From: PKWO01 sp036561005
GTDB taxonomy: Bacteria > Pseudomonadota > Gammaproteobacteria > Burkholderiales > Burkholderiaceae_D
NCBI GenBank assembly: GCA_036561005.1
Contig: DATBQE010000172.1
Location: 1 to 64,000, forward strand
Length of the DNA: 64,000 nucleotides
Direction of reading: 5' to 3'
Part shown: one piece after another, positions 42,749 to 52,311 of the stretch
How the letters are laid out: each line of letters opens with the position of its first letter
Numbering within the stretch: position 1 is the first letter of the stretch
Program-made: the position numbers and the translations under genes
The notes under the pieces: generated by a model
Told to the model about the DNA's origin: nothing
The model's database searches: none
What the model saw: only the letters and a program-made list of their open reading frames with translations

Positions 42749-44152
42749 ATGACCGCATACCGAAGCGAAACCGATTCCATGGGGGCAATCAACGTGCCGG
42801 CAGAGAGCTACTGGGGCGCGCAAACCCAACGTTCGATCGAGAATTTTCCCATCGGCGTGACGCGCTTCCGTTGGCAGCCACCCATGATTCGCGCCCTCGG
42901 CATCCTGAAAAAGGCAGCCGCCCTTGCCAATGCGGAGCTCGGCGAATTGTCGCAAGATCTGGCGCGCTGGATCGACGCCGCCGCCGATGAAGTCATCGAT
43001 GGCAAGCTTGACGACCAGTTTCCGCTCGTCGTGTTCCAGACCGGGTCCGGTACACAATCAAACATGAATGCCAACGAAGTCATTGCCAACCGCGCCATTG
43101 TGCTGGCGGGCGGCACGCGCGGCAGCAAGTTCCCGGTGCATCCGAATGACCACGTCAATCGTGGGCAATCGTCGAACGACACTTTTCCGACCGCCATGCA
43201 CATCGCCGTGGTCGAACAAATCCACCACAAGCTGCTCCCCGCCGTCGAAAGATTGCGCAATACGCTTGCAGAAAAAGCCTGCGCCTATGCGCAGATCGTC
43301 AAAACCGGGAGGACGCATCTGCAGGATGCCACGCCCATCACGCTGGGCCAGGAAATCGGCGCATGGGTAGCGCAAATCGATTTCGGTTTGCAAACCGTGC
43401 GGCAAGCGCTGCCGGGCGTTTATGAGTTGGCCATAGGCGGCACAGCGGTCGGCACCGGCCTCAACTCGCATCCGCGCTTTGGCGACCTGGCGGCCCACTA
43501 CATCGCCGAACTGACCGGCCATCCGTTTCGCGCTGCCGACAACAAGTTTTTTGCCCTGGCCGCACACGATGCCCTGGTCAACGTCTCGGCTGCGCTGCGC
43601 ACGTTGTCGGGCGGCCTGATGAAAATGGCCAATGACGTGCGCTGGCTTGCCAGCGGCCCGCGCTGCGGTATCGGTGAATTGGTCATCCCGGAAAACGAGC
43701 CTGGTTCATCGATCATGCCGGGCAAGGTCAATCCGACCCAATGCGAAGCACTGACCATGGTCTGTGTGCAAGTGTTCGGCAACGACGCTGCAGTGGCCTT
43801 TGCCGGTACCCAAGGCAACTTCCAATTGAACGTCTACAAGCCGGTAATGGTGCACAACGTGCTGGAAAGCATCGAGTTGATTGCCGACGCCTGCACTGCA
43901 TTCAACGATCACTGTGCCGTCGGCATCGAACCGCAACGGGAAAAGATTGCGCACAATCTGGAACAGAACCTAATGCTGGTCACGGCCTTGAACCGGCACA
44001 TCGGTTACGACAATGCGGCCAAAATCGCCAAGAAAGCGCACAAGGAAGGCACGACGCTGCGTGAAGCAGCGCTGGGATCTGGTTTGCTCACTGCAGAACA
44101 ATATGCGCAGTGGATGGTTCCGATTGATATGACGCATCCTAGCGTCGACTAG
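42749..44152 (+). CDS. fumC: class II fumarate hydratase
   Basis: FumC interconverts fumarate and malate in the citric acid cycle without an iron-sulfur cluster. The 467 residues include GAQTQRSIENFPIG, GSGTQSNMNANEV and TGRTHLQDATPITLGQE. The class signature GSSIMPGKVNPTQCEA lies at about residues 318-333, with the catalytic Ser. GSSNDTFPTAMHI (written here as QSSNDTFPTAMHI) contains the substrate loop. Length is normal and the start MTAYRSETDSMGAINVPAES matches homologues. It sits alone. A stable, iron-independent fumarase is often used under oxidative or iron-limited conditions, but regulation is not visible here. Confidence 0.97.
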   Translation: MTAYRSETDSMGAINVPAESYWGAQTQRSIENFPIGVTRFRWQPPMIRALGILKKAAALANAELGELSQDLARWIDAAADEVIDGKLDDQFPLVVFQTGSGTQSNMNANEVIANRAIVLAGGTRGSKFPVHPNDHVNRGQSSNDTFPTAMHIAVVEQIHHKLLPAVERLRNTLAEKACAYAQIVKTGRTHLQDATPITLGQEIGAWVAQIDFGLQTVRQALPGVYELAIGGTAVGTGLNSHPRFGDLAAHYIAELTGHPFRAADNKFFALAAHDALVNVSAALRTLSGGLMKMANDVRWLASGPRCGIGELVIPENEPGSSIMPGKVNPTQCEALTMVCVQVFGNDAAVAFAGTQGNFQLNVYKPVMVHNVLESIELIADACTAFNDHCAVGIEPQREKIAHNLEQNLMLVTALNRHIGYDNAAKIAKKAHKEGTTLREAALGSGLLTAEQYAQWMVPIDMTHPSVD

Positions 44153-44194
44153 ATCAGAGATCAAGAAGGCAGGAATTCTGCAGGGGCCTGGTAT

Positions 44195-44498
44195 TCAGGC
44201 ACTTCGGACTCCTCGAATCTCCGACCAATATTCTGCCCTCACATCCTCGTCGATTTCGGTCGCAATGTGCGTCGCAAAGAGCGCCTCATTGCCGTCCTTG
44301 CCTGGGCCCGATATCCAAAATGGTCACCGTCTCGACACAGAAATAATTCGACTTGAAGCCACTTCCTTTCTGACTTTGAAAGGATTGCCCAGCGTAATAG
44401 AGCGTCGCCCCGGTCTTGGAAAATGTCACTCTACCGATTCGAGCAGCGCCCGTCAGCCCTCCGCCTTTGGCTTCGATGTACATAGTGCGGCTTTTCAT
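44195..44498 (-). pseudogene. small conserved protein gene disrupted by a frameshift
   Basis: The 70-residue ORF (44286-44498) begins MKSRTMYIEAKGGGLTGAARIGRVTFSKTG, a well-conserved proteobacterial small protein, and proceeds to NYFCVETV before reading out of frame. In another frame just downstream is the expected continuation, FWISGPGKDGNEALFATHIA and then TEIDEDVRAEYWSEIRG, ending at a stop at 44195. A net loss of two bases (or gain of one) near 44317-44330, inside G and T runs, explains this. It could be a real inactivation or a sequencing indel. The function of the intact family is not known to me. Confidence 0.7.
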
Positions 44499-44504
44499 GC
44501 CCGA

Positions 44505-45125
44505 CTATTCCGGAAAGCGCTTCAAGAGCTTGCCATCCTTTGGCAACTGATACTGGGCCACGTTCATCTGCATGGCAAGACTTGTGTAATACGCGTTAAG
44601 GCCTGTCAGATCCACCACGCCCTTCTTGCCGAAGCGGTGATCGGCACGCTCAAACGTACGCTCTGAAACGCGCTTGTTTTTGTGCAGTTCCGTGGAAAAG
44701 TCATACACAATCTCCTCGTCCTCGGTCATCTCCGTCGGACGGCGGCCATCGGCGATCGCGTTCGCGATTTCCGGCTTGATTCCGGCTTTCAGTGCGATCG
44801 GGTAATGCACATTCCATTCATAATCCTGCGTCCATTCGCGCGCAGCAATCAGAATCACGAGTTCGCTCAGCGTATTGCCGAGCGCGGAGTGATAACGCAA
44901 ATAGTCTCCGGTCGAGCGCATCTGCGTCATCACTTGCGGGCTGTACATGAGCGGCTCGAAAGGGCCAAACACCGGCACCTTGCGCGCTTCAAGGAATTCA
45001 GCCGCGGCCTTCTGCTGTTCCTCATTGTATTTATCGGGCGCAATCGTGGGCAGTCGTTCCGCAGCCGATACTGTTGCGTTGATGGCGAACAGGAGAATCA
45101 AACCAGGCATCGCAGATTTCATCAT
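44505..45125 (-). CDS. exported carboxymuconolactone-decarboxylase-family protein
   Basis: A signal peptide (residues 1-21, ending at VSAAERL) precedes a CMD-like domain. LGNTLSELVILIAAREWTQDYEWNVHYPIALKAGI is its most conserved block (in part) and holds a His but no Cys-x-x-Cys, so it is not a redox-active AhpD. The C-terminal part, with EDEEIVYDFSTELHKNKRVSERTFERADHRFG, is typical. Length 206 is normal for exported CMD proteins. Role unknown. Confidence 0.85.
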   Translation of the reverse strand: MMKSAMPGLILLFAINATVSAAERLPTIAPDKYNEEQQKAAAEFLEARKVPVFGPFEPLMYSPQVMTQMRSTGDYLRYHSALGNTLSELVILIAAREWTQDYEWNVHYPIALKAGIKPEIANAIADGRRPTEMTEDEEIVYDFSTELHKNKRVSERTFERADHRFGKKGVVDLTGLNAYYTSLAMQMNVAQYQLPKDGKLLKRFPE

Positions 45126-45368
45126 TCATTCCCTCCAAAAATTGACGTGCGCGAAAATCGGGGGCGCTTTGTTGAATCTCTATCCTAGCAGTTTGAGCAG
45201 CGCATGGCATACGCGTCCGAAACTCCTTACGCACGGTCCCCGCGCGTGTATGGATGACCAGATATTTTTCTGCCGGCTGTCAGACCGTTGCTACCGACCA
45301 GTTTGGACTATGGTAATCTGCCTCCATTATCTTAGGGTCCCTGCCCGCACACACCTGAACGAGCCTTA

Positions 45369-46514
45369 GTGAATTCCACAATTTCCGCGAATCGAACACC
45401 CGACCGTCAAGAGGGTGTATCGCAAACGCCGACCGGGAACCTCGCCGACATCCCGTTCTGGATGGCGATCGTAGCCGGATTGCCGATCTCCCTTTGCATG
45501 GCCGTCATGAGCGCGCCCGAGCTTGCTCATGGCTGGTCTGCCGCATTCCGCGCGCTCTACCTGGCCGCCTTCGTGGCGTGGATTTTCCCATTGGCATGGC
45601 TGCAGCGCACACTTTGGCGGGCCGGGCTGCGTTGGTGGAATGTTGCATCGATCTTGTTGACCGTCACATATGGCATGTCGCTCATCAACGCCGCACTGGG
45701 CATGAGCATGGCGGTCAAATTACAAGTATTACAAGACATCGAGTGGACCAATATTTTTCGCGGGCTCGACGGTTGTTGGCTGGCTTTGATCGGCTTTTGC
45801 GCATTGCACACCGTCGTCGCCTACTACGCCGCGCTGAGTCGCGCACAAAGCAGGATCGTCGAAGCGCTCGCGCTGGCGAGGGACGCGCAATTGAGCGCCC
45901 TGCGTTACCAGGTGCATCCGCATTTTCTATTCAATACGCTCAATGCGATATCGGCCCTGGTCGCTTCCGGACGCAACCGCGAGGCCAATCGCATGATTAC
46001 GCAGCTTGGCGATTTCCTGCGCGCTACGATTGACAGAGAAGGGTGTCACGAACATGCACTCGCCGATGAGATCGCACTGACCGAAGGATACATCGAGATC
46101 GAGAAAGCGCGCCTGGGGGAAAAACTCAAAATTTCCATTCAGGTAGGGCCAGAAGTGCTCGGTGCATTTGTCCCTTATATGGTGCTGCAGCCGCTGGTGG
46201 AAAACGCGATCCGTCACGGCATTGCTTTACGCAGCGAGGTTGGAAACTTGAACCTTCAGATTGCACGCCAAGGCGAGAGACTGACGATCCTGCTGGAAAA
46301 CGACGGCATTTCACCGCAACCGATAAACGAAGAAACCGGTCACACCACCGGTATCGGCTTGAAGAATGTCGGCGAACGCCTCGCCACACTCTACGGCACC
46401 GATCACGAATTCGCCGCCACGCAAGACCGGAGCGGCAATTATCAGGTGCGCATCTCCCTGCCTTTGCGTGAAGTCGCCGCTGCCGTGCCAATCGGGTGGG
46501 TTGAAGCGGCATGA
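45369..46514 (+). CDS. LytS/AlgZ-type sensor histidine kinase
   Basis: This 381-residue kinase has four or so N-terminal transmembrane helices (about residues 30-160). The phosphoacceptor segment LSALRYQVHPHFLFNTLNAISAL has its His near residue 183, and a compact catalytic domain contains ENAIRHGIAL (N box) and TTGIGLKNVGERLATLYG (G box). This layout is the AlgZ/LytS family, which lacks a separate dimerisation helix of the classical type. A GTG start is used (45369). The response regulator overlaps by four bases. Confidence 0.93.
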   Translation: MNSTISANRTPDRQEGVSQTPTGNLADIPFWMAIVAGLPISLCMAVMSAPELAHGWSAAFRALYLAAFVAWIFPLAWLQRTLWRAGLRWWNVASILLTVTYGMSLINAALGMSMAVKLQVLQDIEWTNIFRGLDGCWLALIGFCALHTVVAYYAALSRAQSRIVEALALARDAQLSALRYQVHPHFLFNTLNAISALVASGRNREANRMITQLGDFLRATIDREGCHEHALADEIALTEGYIEIEKARLGEKLKISIQVGPEVLGAFVPYMVLQPLVENAIRHGIALRSEVGNLNLQIARQGERLTILLENDGISPQPINEETGHTTGIGLKNVGERLATLYGTDHEFAATQDRSGNYQVRISLPLREVAAAVPIGWVEAA

Positions 46515-47281
46515 TGCGTATCGCCGTCATTGATGACGAGCCGCTCGCGCGCAGCGGCATTCTGGCGCGCCTTGCCGCTTTCCGCGATGTCGAGGTGGTG
46601 GCCGAATTCGGTGATGGACCCTCGGCCTTATCCGGGATCACGGAAACAAGGCCTGAGCTCGTGTTCATCGATATCGAAATGCCCGGCATGAGCGGGCTCG
46701 ACGTTCTTGCTGCCTTGCCGCAGGACAAAAGTCCGATGGCAATACTGCTGACCGCCTACGACAGTTTCGCCCTGCGTGCTTTCGAACTGAACGTCATCGA
46801 CTATTTGCTCAAGCCGATTGACGACGATCGTTTCCATGAGGCGCTGGATCGCGCCCGCCTGGCACTGCCCTATCGTCTGCTTCAGACCAATGCGGCAAAA
46901 GATGCCGCCGCAGCAATCGAGACGCAAGAATATCTGGCAACGTTCACCGTCCGTATCGGATCGCGCGTTCTCTTTGTTCCGGTGGCCGACGTCGAGTGGA
47001 TCAGTGCAGATGGCGACTACGCCACCTTGCACGTCGGCACGAAACAATATGTTGTGCGCGAGCCCTTGCAGCGCATCGCGCAACGGCTCGACCCTGCGCA
47101 ATTCGTCAGAGTCCATCGCTCGACCATTGTCCGAATTGAACTTGTATCCGAATTGCGCTCGCTGGCCAATCGCGACGCGCTTCTGCGGTTGCGCGACGGC
47201 ACACCGCTGCGCGCAAGCCGCACCTATGTCGACGACATGCGCCAGGTGCTACAGCAAGTGCGCGGTTGCGCGATCACTTAG
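46511..47281 (+). CDS. LytTR-family response regulator
   Basis: The 256-residue regulator has a receiver domain (residues 1-120) with the acidic pocket IDDEP, the phosphoacceptor Asp in ELVFIDIEMPGMSG near residue 54, and ILLTAYD and LLKPID for the Thr and Lys positions. Its C-terminal LytTR DNA-binding domain (about 145-250) contains IGSRVLFVPVADVEWISADGDYATLHVG and FVRVHRSTIV. It is paired by a four-base overlap with the kinase upstream, so they are cognate. Its targets are unknown; the oxidoreductase genes downstream begin 123 bases later. Confidence 0.95.
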   Translation: MMRIAVIDDEPLARSGILARLAAFRDVEVVAEFGDGPSALSGITETRPELVFIDIEMPGMSGLDVLAALPQDKSPMAILLTAYDSFALRAFELNVIDYLLKPIDDDRFHEALDRARLALPYRLLQTNAAKDAAAAIETQEYLATFTVRIGSRVLFVPVADVEWISADGDYATLHVGTKQYVVREPLQRIAQRLDPAQFVRVHRSTIVRIELVSELRSLANRDALLRLRDGTPLRASRTYVDDMRQVLQQVRGCAIT

Positions 47282-47403
47282 CAGGGCAAGCAACGGCTCG
47301 CCGCAGTAAACCACCGTTTCGCCGCTGCGCACTTTTTTCTCCGATCGTCCATTGGTAGAGTGGTCCAAATCGATAATGGAACACTTCAACACTGGAATCG
47401 GAC

Positions 47404-47877
47404 ATGAACTACGCGATCAACGTCAATGGCCGTGAGCACCATGTGGACGCCGAAGGCGACACGCCTTTACTGTGGGTATTGCGCGACAACCTGAAAATGA
47501 CCGGCACCAAATTCGGCTGCGGCGCAGCGCAATGCGGCGCCTGTACCGTGCACCTGGAAGGCGAAGCAGTGCGCAGTTGCGTCATGCCGCTGCAGGCGGT
47601 GGAAGGCAAGCATATCGTCACAATAGAGGGCCTGGCGGCGACGCCGCAAAGCGTGCTGCAACAGCAATGGATTGCGCTCCAGGTGCCGCAGTGCGGTTAT
47701 TGCCAATCGGGTGCATTGATGGCCGCGGCTAGGCTGCTGGCCCACGCCCCGGCACCGACCGACGCCGAGATCGATGCCGCCATCACCAACGTCTGCCGCT
47801 GCGGCACCTATCCGCGCATGCGTGCGGCAATCCACGGTGCAGCTGAGCGCCTGGCAAATACCGCGAGGCCCGCATGA
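47404..47877 (+). CDS. 2Fe-2S subunit of a xanthine-dehydrogenase-family molybdoenzyme
   Basis: The 157-residue protein has the plant-type 2Fe-2S motif KFGCGAAQCGACTVHLEG (four Cys in the first half) and a second 2Fe-2S domain with QCGYCQSGALMAAARLL and VCRCGTYPRMRAAI. This is the small subunit of isoquinoline 1-oxidoreductase-like enzymes: it passes electrons from the molybdenum centre to an acceptor. Its last four bases overlap the start of the catalytic subunit, so the two are co-translated. Confidence 0.93.
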   Translation: MNYAINVNGREHHVDAEGDTPLLWVLRDNLKMTGTKFGCGAAQCGACTVHLEGEAVRSCVMPLQAVEGKHIVTIEGLAATPQSVLQQQWIALQVPQCGYCQSGALMAAARLLAHAPAPTDAEIDAAITNVCRCGTYPRMRAAIHGAAERLANTARPA

Positions 47878-50072
47878 GTGCCGGTCCGAACCCATCGCGC
47901 CGCAGGTTTCTCACTTCCACCCTGGCGCTCGGTGTATGGACCCTTGGTGGATTCCCCGCTGCGGGAGAGGAAGTCAAGCCGGCGGACGCGCCAGCGGTTG
48001 CCACCCCTCCCGGCTTCGGCCTGTGGCTGCAATTCGCGCAAGACGGCAGCCTGACGATACTGACCAATGCCGTCGAAATCGGACAGGGAACGCACAACGC
48101 TGTCATACAAATCGCGGCCGAGGAATTGGCGCTGCCGTTTTCTTCCATTCGTGTTGCCCAGGCGCCGGTGAGCCCAGACTTCATCGACCGCCGCATCGAG
48201 AACTATGCCACATTCGGCAGCATAGGCTTTCGCCTAAGCCTCATGCATCTTGGTCCGGTTTGCGCTGCGGCGCGTGACATGCTGCTGCGCGCGGCAGCAG
48301 CGCAATGGAAGTTCGCGCTGGCCGAATGCAGCGTAGCCGACGGCGCCGTCCATCACGCTGCGAGCAATCGCCAGATTGCCTATCGCGATTTGCTGGTCGA
48401 TGCCGCCAAATTGACGCCACCGACTGCGATCAAGCGCAAACCGCGCGAGCAATGGTCCGTACTCGGCAAGGCCGCACCGCGCTTTGACATTCCTCCCAAG
48501 GTCGACGGCAGCGCCGTCTTCGGCATCGATGTCGAACGGCCCGGCATGCTCGTCGCAACCGTGTTGCATGCGCCGACGTTCGGTGGCACGCTCAAGACGG
48601 TCGACGAGCGCCCTGCCCTTGCAATTCGCGGGGTACGCCGAGTCGTGCGGCTTCGTGGCGCCATCGCGGTTGTCGCCGATGGTTATTGGCCTGCATTGAA
48701 AGGTGCGCGCGCGCTCAAGCCGTCATGGATTCCTGGGCTACATGTTGGCATGGATCAGGAGAAATATCGCCGACGACTGCTGGCTGCCGCACAGCAAGGC
48801 GCAGGACGAGACTACACGAAGGAGGAAGTACCACGCACTGATATCGCGGCTGTCGCCAAAAGTCTGGCCAACGCAACACAGGTCATCGATCTGACCTTCG
48901 ATGTCCCCTTCCTTGCGCATGCCACGATGGAGCCGATGAATGCCACTGCCGAAGTCAGCAACGATTCGGCCGAGTTATGGCTATCGACACAAAGCGCGCT
49001 CGACACGCAGCGCGGCGTGGCCGAAGCGCTGGGATTGCCCCAGTCCAAAGTGACGATACACCCGCAATTGGCAGGCGGCGGCTACGGCCGCAGACTGGAG
49101 CATGCATTCGCAGTGGAAGCCGCGTTGATTGCCAAAGCCGTCGGCAAGCCGGTCAAATTGATCTGGTCGCGCGAAGTGGATATGCGCGCCGGCGGCTATC
49201 GCCCGGCGGCTGCGGCACGAGTGCGCATGGCGCTCGGTGCGGACCGCATGCCGACCGCCGCGCGGGTCGACCTGGCCAATCCATCGATACTCGACTACAG
49301 CGGTGTCACGCTCGGCCCGCCGTCGGAGGCCGATTGGGCGGCGACGATGGGCTGGGGCGGGCAAAAGTATGCGATTGGGGCATTGCATCTGAATTGCACG
49401 AAAATAGATGAGGGTGTGCCCTGCGGCTATTGGCGTTCGGTGGGCGCGTCGCAGAATGTGTTTTTCCTTGAATGTGTGATTGATCAGGCGGCGCATGCCG
49501 CGAACCTCGATCCGGTCGAATATCGCCGCCGCCTGTTCGCCAGGGAAACGCGGCGCTTGCGCTTTGTCGATGCATTGGCGCAGCGCGCAAACTGGTCGCA
49601 AACACCTGCACCAGGTCATTTCCGCGGCATGGCGATCAGCCAGGGCAATAGCGCCATCAGTGGACACGTGGTCGAATTGAGTATCGCGGCACCGGGGAAA
49701 TTCCGCCTGCACCGGATTGTTGCCGCCATCGATGTCGGCGTCATTGCCAATCCGAATACGGTTGAGGCGCAGATCATGGGCGGAACGCTGTTTGGCCTGT
49801 CAGCCGCATTGTTCGGCGAAATTACGCTGAAAAACGGCACGGTGGAACAAGGCAATTTCGACAGTTATCCGGTAGTAAAGATGAGCCACGTCCCGCCGAT
49901 GGAATTCGTCGTTCTCGGCAATGCCGAAACAGACCGCCCGGAAGGCGCGGGCGAAGAAGGGGTGGCATCGATCGCACCTGCGATTGCCAACGCCCTATAT
50001 GCCGCAACTGGAGCAGGCGTCACCCGCCTGCCGCTTATTAGAGCCGGCTGGGAATTGGTTGGACCGGACTGA
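47874..50072 (+). CDS. molybdopterin-binding catalytic subunit, isoquinoline 1-oxidoreductase type
   Basis: The 732 residues begin with a twin-arginine signal, SRRRFLTSTLALGVW, so the subunit is exported folded. The xanthine-dehydrogenase-like fold includes AVEIGQGTHNAVIQIAAEEL, the AldOxase-like AGGGYGRRLEHAFAVEAALIAKA, and the later GRAVGESQ-like VGASQNVFFLECVIDQAA. It should hydroxylate an N-heterocycle or oxidise an aldehyde, with electrons passing to the small subunit. The substrate is unknown. It forms one operon with the 2Fe-2S subunit and converges on a RidA gene. Confidence 0.93.
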   Translation: MSAGPNPSRRRFLTSTLALGVWTLGGFPAAGEEVKPADAPAVATPPGFGLWLQFAQDGSLTILTNAVEIGQGTHNAVIQIAAEELALPFSSIRVAQAPVSPDFIDRRIENYATFGSIGFRLSLMHLGPVCAAARDMLLRAAAAQWKFALAECSVADGAVHHAASNRQIAYRDLLVDAAKLTPPTAIKRKPREQWSVLGKAAPRFDIPPKVDGSAVFGIDVERPGMLVATVLHAPTFGGTLKTVDERPALAIRGVRRVVRLRGAIAVVADGYWPALKGARALKPSWIPGLHVGMDQEKYRRRLLAAAQQGAGRDYTKEEVPRTDIAAVAKSLANATQVIDLTFDVPFLAHATMEPMNATAEVSNDSAELWLSTQSALDTQRGVAEALGLPQSKVTIHPQLAGGGYGRRLEHAFAVEAALIAKAVGKPVKLIWSREVDMRAGGYRPAAAARVRMALGADRMPTAARVDLANPSILDYSGVTLGPPSEADWAATMGWGGQKYAIGALHLNCTKIDEGVPCGYWRSVGASQNVFFLECVIDQAAHAANLDPVEYRRRLFARETRRLRFVDALAQRANWSQTPAPGHFRGMAISQGNSAISGHVVELSIAAPGKFRLHRIVAAIDVGVIANPNTVEAQIMGGTLFGLSAALFGEITLKNGTVEQGNFDSYPVVKMSHVPPMEFVVLGNAETDRPEGAGEEGVASIAPAIANALYAATGAGVTRLPLIRAGWELVGPD

Positions 50073-50074
50073 AC

Positions 50075-50605
50075 TTACGACTTTGCCGCTGCCGGCACCC
50101 GGGCTGCCGTGACTTCGATTTCAACCAGTGCAGCCGGCAATGGCAACGCTGCCACCTGCACTGTAGTGCGTGCCGCCTTGTTGGGTTGGGATGGCGTGCC
50201 GAAAAACTGGCCGTAGGCAGCATTCAAACCGGCAAAATCCATCTTGCCACCGAGCTTGGGATCACCGACGAGATAAACGTTGACCTTGACCACGTCGCTC
50301 ATCGACAAGCCTTCCGCATGCAAACGAGCCTCAATCTTTCCCAATATCGAGGCGGCCTGGGTTTTGGTGTCGCCATAGGCCTCGGCCGAACCTTTGGGTG
50401 CATCGGAGTTGGCGACATCGGCAATGGTCCCGCTGACAAAAGTGAGCTGCGCCCCGGCCGGCACCGTCACCAGGGCGGCGAACGGCAGCGTCGACGCCGG
50501 GTCGACAACACGCTTGATCTCTTGCGCAATAACGACGGGCGAACCCAGAATCGATAGCGTCAGCGCTGCGGCGTACAGACGCATTGAATATCGGTGCGAT
50601 TGCAT
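50075..50605 (-). CDS. exported RidA/YjgF-family protein
   Basis: The 176-residue protein has a signal peptide (ending near VVIAQEI) and a RidA domain with LTFVSGTIADVANSDAP, GDTKTQAASILGKIEARLHAEGLSMSDVVKVNVYLVGD and GTPSQPNKAARTTVQVAALPLPAALVEIEVTA. Cytosolic RidA deaminates reactive enamines; an exported version may act on imines made in the periplasm. The convergent molybdoenzyme three bases away could generate such products, but that is inference. Binding site CAGGGAAC before the ATG. Confidence 0.9.
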   Translation of the reverse strand: MQSHRYSMRLYAAALTLSILGSPVVIAQEIKRVVDPASTLPFAALVTVPAGAQLTFVSGTIADVANSDAPKGSAEAYGDTKTQAASILGKIEARLHAEGLSMSDVVKVNVYLVGDPKLGGKMDFAGLNAAYGQFFGTPSQPNKAARTTVQVAALPLPAALVEIEVTAARVPAAAKS

Positions 50606-50703
50606 GGCGAAGTTCCCTGATCACGGTTGAGCACAGAGTATGTCACATCGCGGCAAAAACCGGCAAGCGGACAACACGAATCCACGGACTCCGGACTCCC
50701 AGG

Positions 50704-52311
50704 CTAGCGCACTGCCAGCGTATACCCCGTGCTAGATTTCGCAATGTCGTACACACCGAAATCGCAACTAAACACGGTCCATGCCTCGGCTGCATTCGCC
50801 GTATCCGTACTTGAAGTCCAGTAGTACTGGAACTGGATAAAATTACTGAACGCCGCCCCCATCGAATTGACGCCGGGATTGCCGCCGCTGGTCCAGCTTG
50901 TATCGAAAAAGTCGGCATGGTTGTTCAGCCCACGGTCAGCCAGACTTTGCATCTCCTTGCGGTTCGGCATGCGCCAGATACCGGGCGTAGATCCATCGGT
51001 CAACCCGCATTGGCCGTTGCCCAGCGAATTGACCGCCGCCAAGGCGCCCGCCCATGTCTGATTGATGCAATCGGCCTTGCGCAGCCAGATCAATCCAGTG
51101 GCGGTGTCGGTCACTGTGCCGTTGCCATTGTTGCGCATGCGCGGAAAGGGCAATGGTGCACCGCTTTGCACACTGCCGTCGTCACCACCCGCAAAGGGAA
51201 TGTAGGCGCCGGTCGCCTGCAGTTTGACCGCGCCGGCGCTGCTGCCGTCCCTGACTGCCCAGACCGCATTGGTGGAACTGGCAATGACGTTGAGGTTGCT
51301 GTCGTTCATATAGCGCCCGTCCGACATGCGGATTGCCCAGGCGTTGGCTGTGCCCTCCTGGCCACCAAAGTAGACGCTTGAAGTCCAGTAATTACCGCCA
51401 GAAACATTCTGGAATGGGTTACCGGCAGCAATCGCAGGATTGACCGCCGACACATCCACAACGCTTTCCAATTCAGCAAGATTCGGCAGCCGCCATTGCC
51501 CCGCCTTCGACGCGTCGCTTAATCCGCAAGCACCGTTTGCCAGTTGATTGGCTTGCGCCACTGCCGCAGACCAATGTGCTGGCGCCAAACAGCCCGCATT
51601 CTTGAGCCAGACAAGGCCCGTCAACTTGTCGGTGACGCTCCCATCCTGATTGTCGACAAACCGCGTCACCGGCCAAACCACACCTTTCTTGAACGATGCA
51701 TCGTCACCCGCACCATAGCTGATCTTCTGCCCAGATTGCGCCAGGCTCACCAACGGATTACTGCCGTCATACGCATTGAAGTTTGCACCAGTGACGGAAT
51801 TGCCGCTCACAGACAGGTAATTGATGACGGTGAAGATGAGGGGTGAACCGCCGCCCGGGTTCGAATATTGGCCGTTATATTGCGCCCGTGTCACGGCCAA
51901 ACCGGTATTGGCATACCAATTGTCCGGTGACGCATTCCAGAGGTAAGCAGCGGCAACTGGACTGGTGCTTGCCGTCGGATAAAACGCGTAGCCGGACTTG
52001 CTCGGAAAAAATTGCAGATTCATCGCAACGTTACCGCCGGTCGAAAGTCCGCTGAAACGATATACGCCGTTGGCATCGGTCGTCGCGAGGGCGAGTGTCG
52101 AATTGGTATTGGTTTCGAACGCGGTCACGCCCACGCCGGACATGGGCGCGCCGTTGAAGGTGACACTGCCCGAGAATGTATTGGGAACAGGTCCGCCGAA
52201 GTTGGACGACGTCGGGCCGCCACCTCCTCCGCCCCCGCCCCCGCCGCCGCCGCCACAAGCCGCAAGTAAAGATGGCAAGACCGTTGCCAACAGAATTCGT
52301 GCATGTTTCAT
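50704..52311 (-). CDS. DUF1566 lipoprotein with two repeat domains and polyglycine linker
   Basis: The ATG at 52311 follows GGGGGA and opens a 535-residue lipoprotein: lipobox LLAAC, then 13 consecutive Gly residues. The rest contains a carboxypeptidase-like beta-sandwich region (about residues 40-100: GSVTFNGAPMSGVGV) and two DUF1566/Lcl-like C-terminal domains (about 215-360 and 375-530), each with RF-x-D-N-x-DG-TVTD-x-LTGLVWL, WRLPNLAELES/WRMPNRKEMQS and YWTSS. Such domains occur in surface proteins of unknown function; adhesion is likely. The unusual Gly tract probably serves as a flexible tether. Confidence 0.85.
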   Translation of the reverse strand: MKHARILLATVLPSLLAACGGGGGGGGGGGGGPTSSNFGGPVPNTFSGSVTFNGAPMSGVGVTAFETNTNSTLALATTDANGVYRFSGLSTGGNVAMNLQFFPSKSGYAFYPTASTSPVAAAYLWNASPDNWYANTGLAVTRAQYNGQYSNPGGGSPLIFTVINYLSVSGNSVTGANFNAYDGSNPLVSLAQSGQKISYGAGDDASFKKGVVWPVTRFVDNQDGSVTDKLTGLVWLKNAGCLAPAHWSAAVAQANQLANGACGLSDASKAGQWRLPNLAELESVVDVSAVNPAIAAGNPFQNVSGGNYWTSSVYFGGQEGTANAWAIRMSDGRYMNDSNLNVIASSTNAVWAVRDGSSAGAVKLQATGAYIPFAGGDDGSVQSGAPLPFPRMRNNGNGTVTDTATGLIWLRKADCINQTWAGALAAVNSLGNGQCGLTDGSTPGIWRMPNRKEMQSLADRGLNNHADFFDTSWTSGGNPGVNSMGAAFSNFIQFQYYWTSSTDTANAAEAWTVFSCDFGVYDIAKSSTGYTLAVR

